DNA from: Patiriisocius sp047730165 | GTDB taxonomy: Bacteria; Bacteroidota; Bacteroidia; Flavobacteriales; Flavobacteriaceae | DNA: 64,000 nt | Direction: 5' to 3' | NCBI RefSeq assembly: GCF_047730165.1 | Contig: NZ_CP159834.1 | Coordinates: 2,046,001-2,110,000 of the forward strand | Part shown: in pieces, positions 63,622-64,000 of the stretch | How the letters are laid out: each line of letters opens with the position of its first letter | Numbering within the stretch: the first letter of the stretch is position 1 | Translations under genes and position numbers: made by a program | Notes under the pieces: generated by a model | What the model saw: only the letters and a program-made list of their open reading frames with translations | Told to the model about the DNA's origin: nothing | Database searches by the model: none

Positions 63622-64000
63622 ATGAAGAAGTTTGCATTTTTAATCGTACTCCTTGTGTCATGCATTGCCCCAGCAAAGGCTCAAGAATTTTTAGATCCAG
63701 TTAAATGGAATGTGAGTATTGAAAAAGAGTCTGGTGATTTATACAACATACGTATGGAAGCCACAATTGAAGAAAAATGGCACTTATACAGCCAGAAAGA
63801 ACCAGAAATGGGGCCAGATGATATAGGTCCTATCCCTACAGAATTTACATATGACGCTTCTCCAGAAACCTACACCTTATTAGGTGAGACGACTGAGCCT
63901 CAGGTTCCGCCATATTACGATCCTATTTTTGAAATGGATATCGTGTTTTTTGAAAAGTCTGCTGTTTTCTTTCAGCAAATTAAAGTAGTGAACCCAAAAG
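63622..64000 (+). CDS. thiol:disulfide interchange protein DsbD-like (partial, runs off the right edge)
   Basis: 126 codons are visible, starting 3 bases after tilS. The signal peptide MKKFAFLIVLLVSCIAPAKA is followed by the DsbD N-terminal (DsbD-alpha, immunoglobulin-like) domain: VKWNVSIEKESGDLYNIRME, EEKWHLYSQKEP, and FEMDIVFFEKSAVFFQQIK. Full-length proteins carry a membrane part and a C-terminal thioredoxin domain, moving electrons from cytosolic thioredoxin to the periplasm. Those parts lie outside the window. A Cys in the signal (VSCIAP) could also make it a lipoprotein. Confidence 0.75.
   Translation, partial: MKKFAFLIVLLVSCIAPAKAQEFLDPVKWNVSIEKESGDLYNIRMEATIEEKWHLYSQKEPEMGPDDIGPIPTEFTYDASPETYTLLGETTEPQVPPYYDPIFEMDIVFFEKSAVFFQQIKVVNPK

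Overview
The window is about 64 kb of chromosome from a member of the Bacteroidota, almost certainly a marine-type Flavobacteriaceae. The reasons are low GC content, absence of Shine-Dalgarno sequences in front of most genes, -7 boxes of the Bacteroidota form TAnnTTTG, many short lipoprotein signals, and family content typical of flavobacteria (fused ResB-CcsA, DUF2520 next to a KdsC-like phosphatase, TIGR00266, DUF4870/PadR/PspC, TlpA with DUF4369). A genus cannot be fixed from the sequence alone. I see no rRNA, tRNA, insertion sequence, prophage or CRISPR array.

Layout. 1-6.2 kb: a PIG-L deacetylase running off the left edge, then a minus-strand cluster (DUF2520 protein, KdsC-like phosphatase, lipoprotein, UbiA-type prenyltransferase, GNAT acetyltransferase, Maf, MscS-type channel) in which the first and last genes are broken. 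6.2-16 kb: a cytochrome c assembly fusion protein, a small membrane protein, a membrane-bound HTH regulator, fumarase, a cytochrome c with a PQQ-type sugar dehydrogenase, and a nitronate monooxygenase-like flavoprotein. 16.5-23 kb: thioredoxin reductase, a PadR-controlled membrane operon, a DUF4442 protein ending in a 94-bp GTAA microsatellite, and a TIGR00266 protein. 23-31.6 kb: UvrA, a large lipoprotein, an unknown membrane protein, gamma-glutamyltransferase and an ACP phosphodiesterase-like protein. 31.6-38 kb: GlmM, a class V PLP enzyme, a lipid A-type acyltransferase, a rhomboid protease, a SIMPL protein and a TlpA-like thioredoxin. 38-49.3 kb: an 805-codon GAF-like protein, an HD-PycTM membrane protein, and two giant outer-membrane phosphoesterase/barrel paralogues facing each other. 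49.5-56 kb: dgkA, tpx, NhaC antiporter, a sulfur amino acid cluster with a divergent Lrp regulator. 56-64 kb: S41 protease, lipoamide dehydrogenase, PabB-like enzyme, a SatD-DUF3307 pair behind a threefold 29-bp operator, TilS, and the start of a DsbD-like protein.

How genes work together. Several units look like coupled systems: Maf with the channel; cytochrome c with its sugar dehydrogenase; the PadR operon with a candidate autoregulatory operator; tpx with dgkA; flavoprotein, trans-sulfuration enzyme and OsmC protein facing Lrp; and SatD with DUF3307. The most unusual items are the two phosphoesterase/barrel paralogues. One has lost its metal-binding residues, and both carry a central GDWDR...PIP..RD.AF motif that looks kinase-like. 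One of them shares a divergent promoter region, with a 9-3-9 palindrome, with the HD-PycTM gene.
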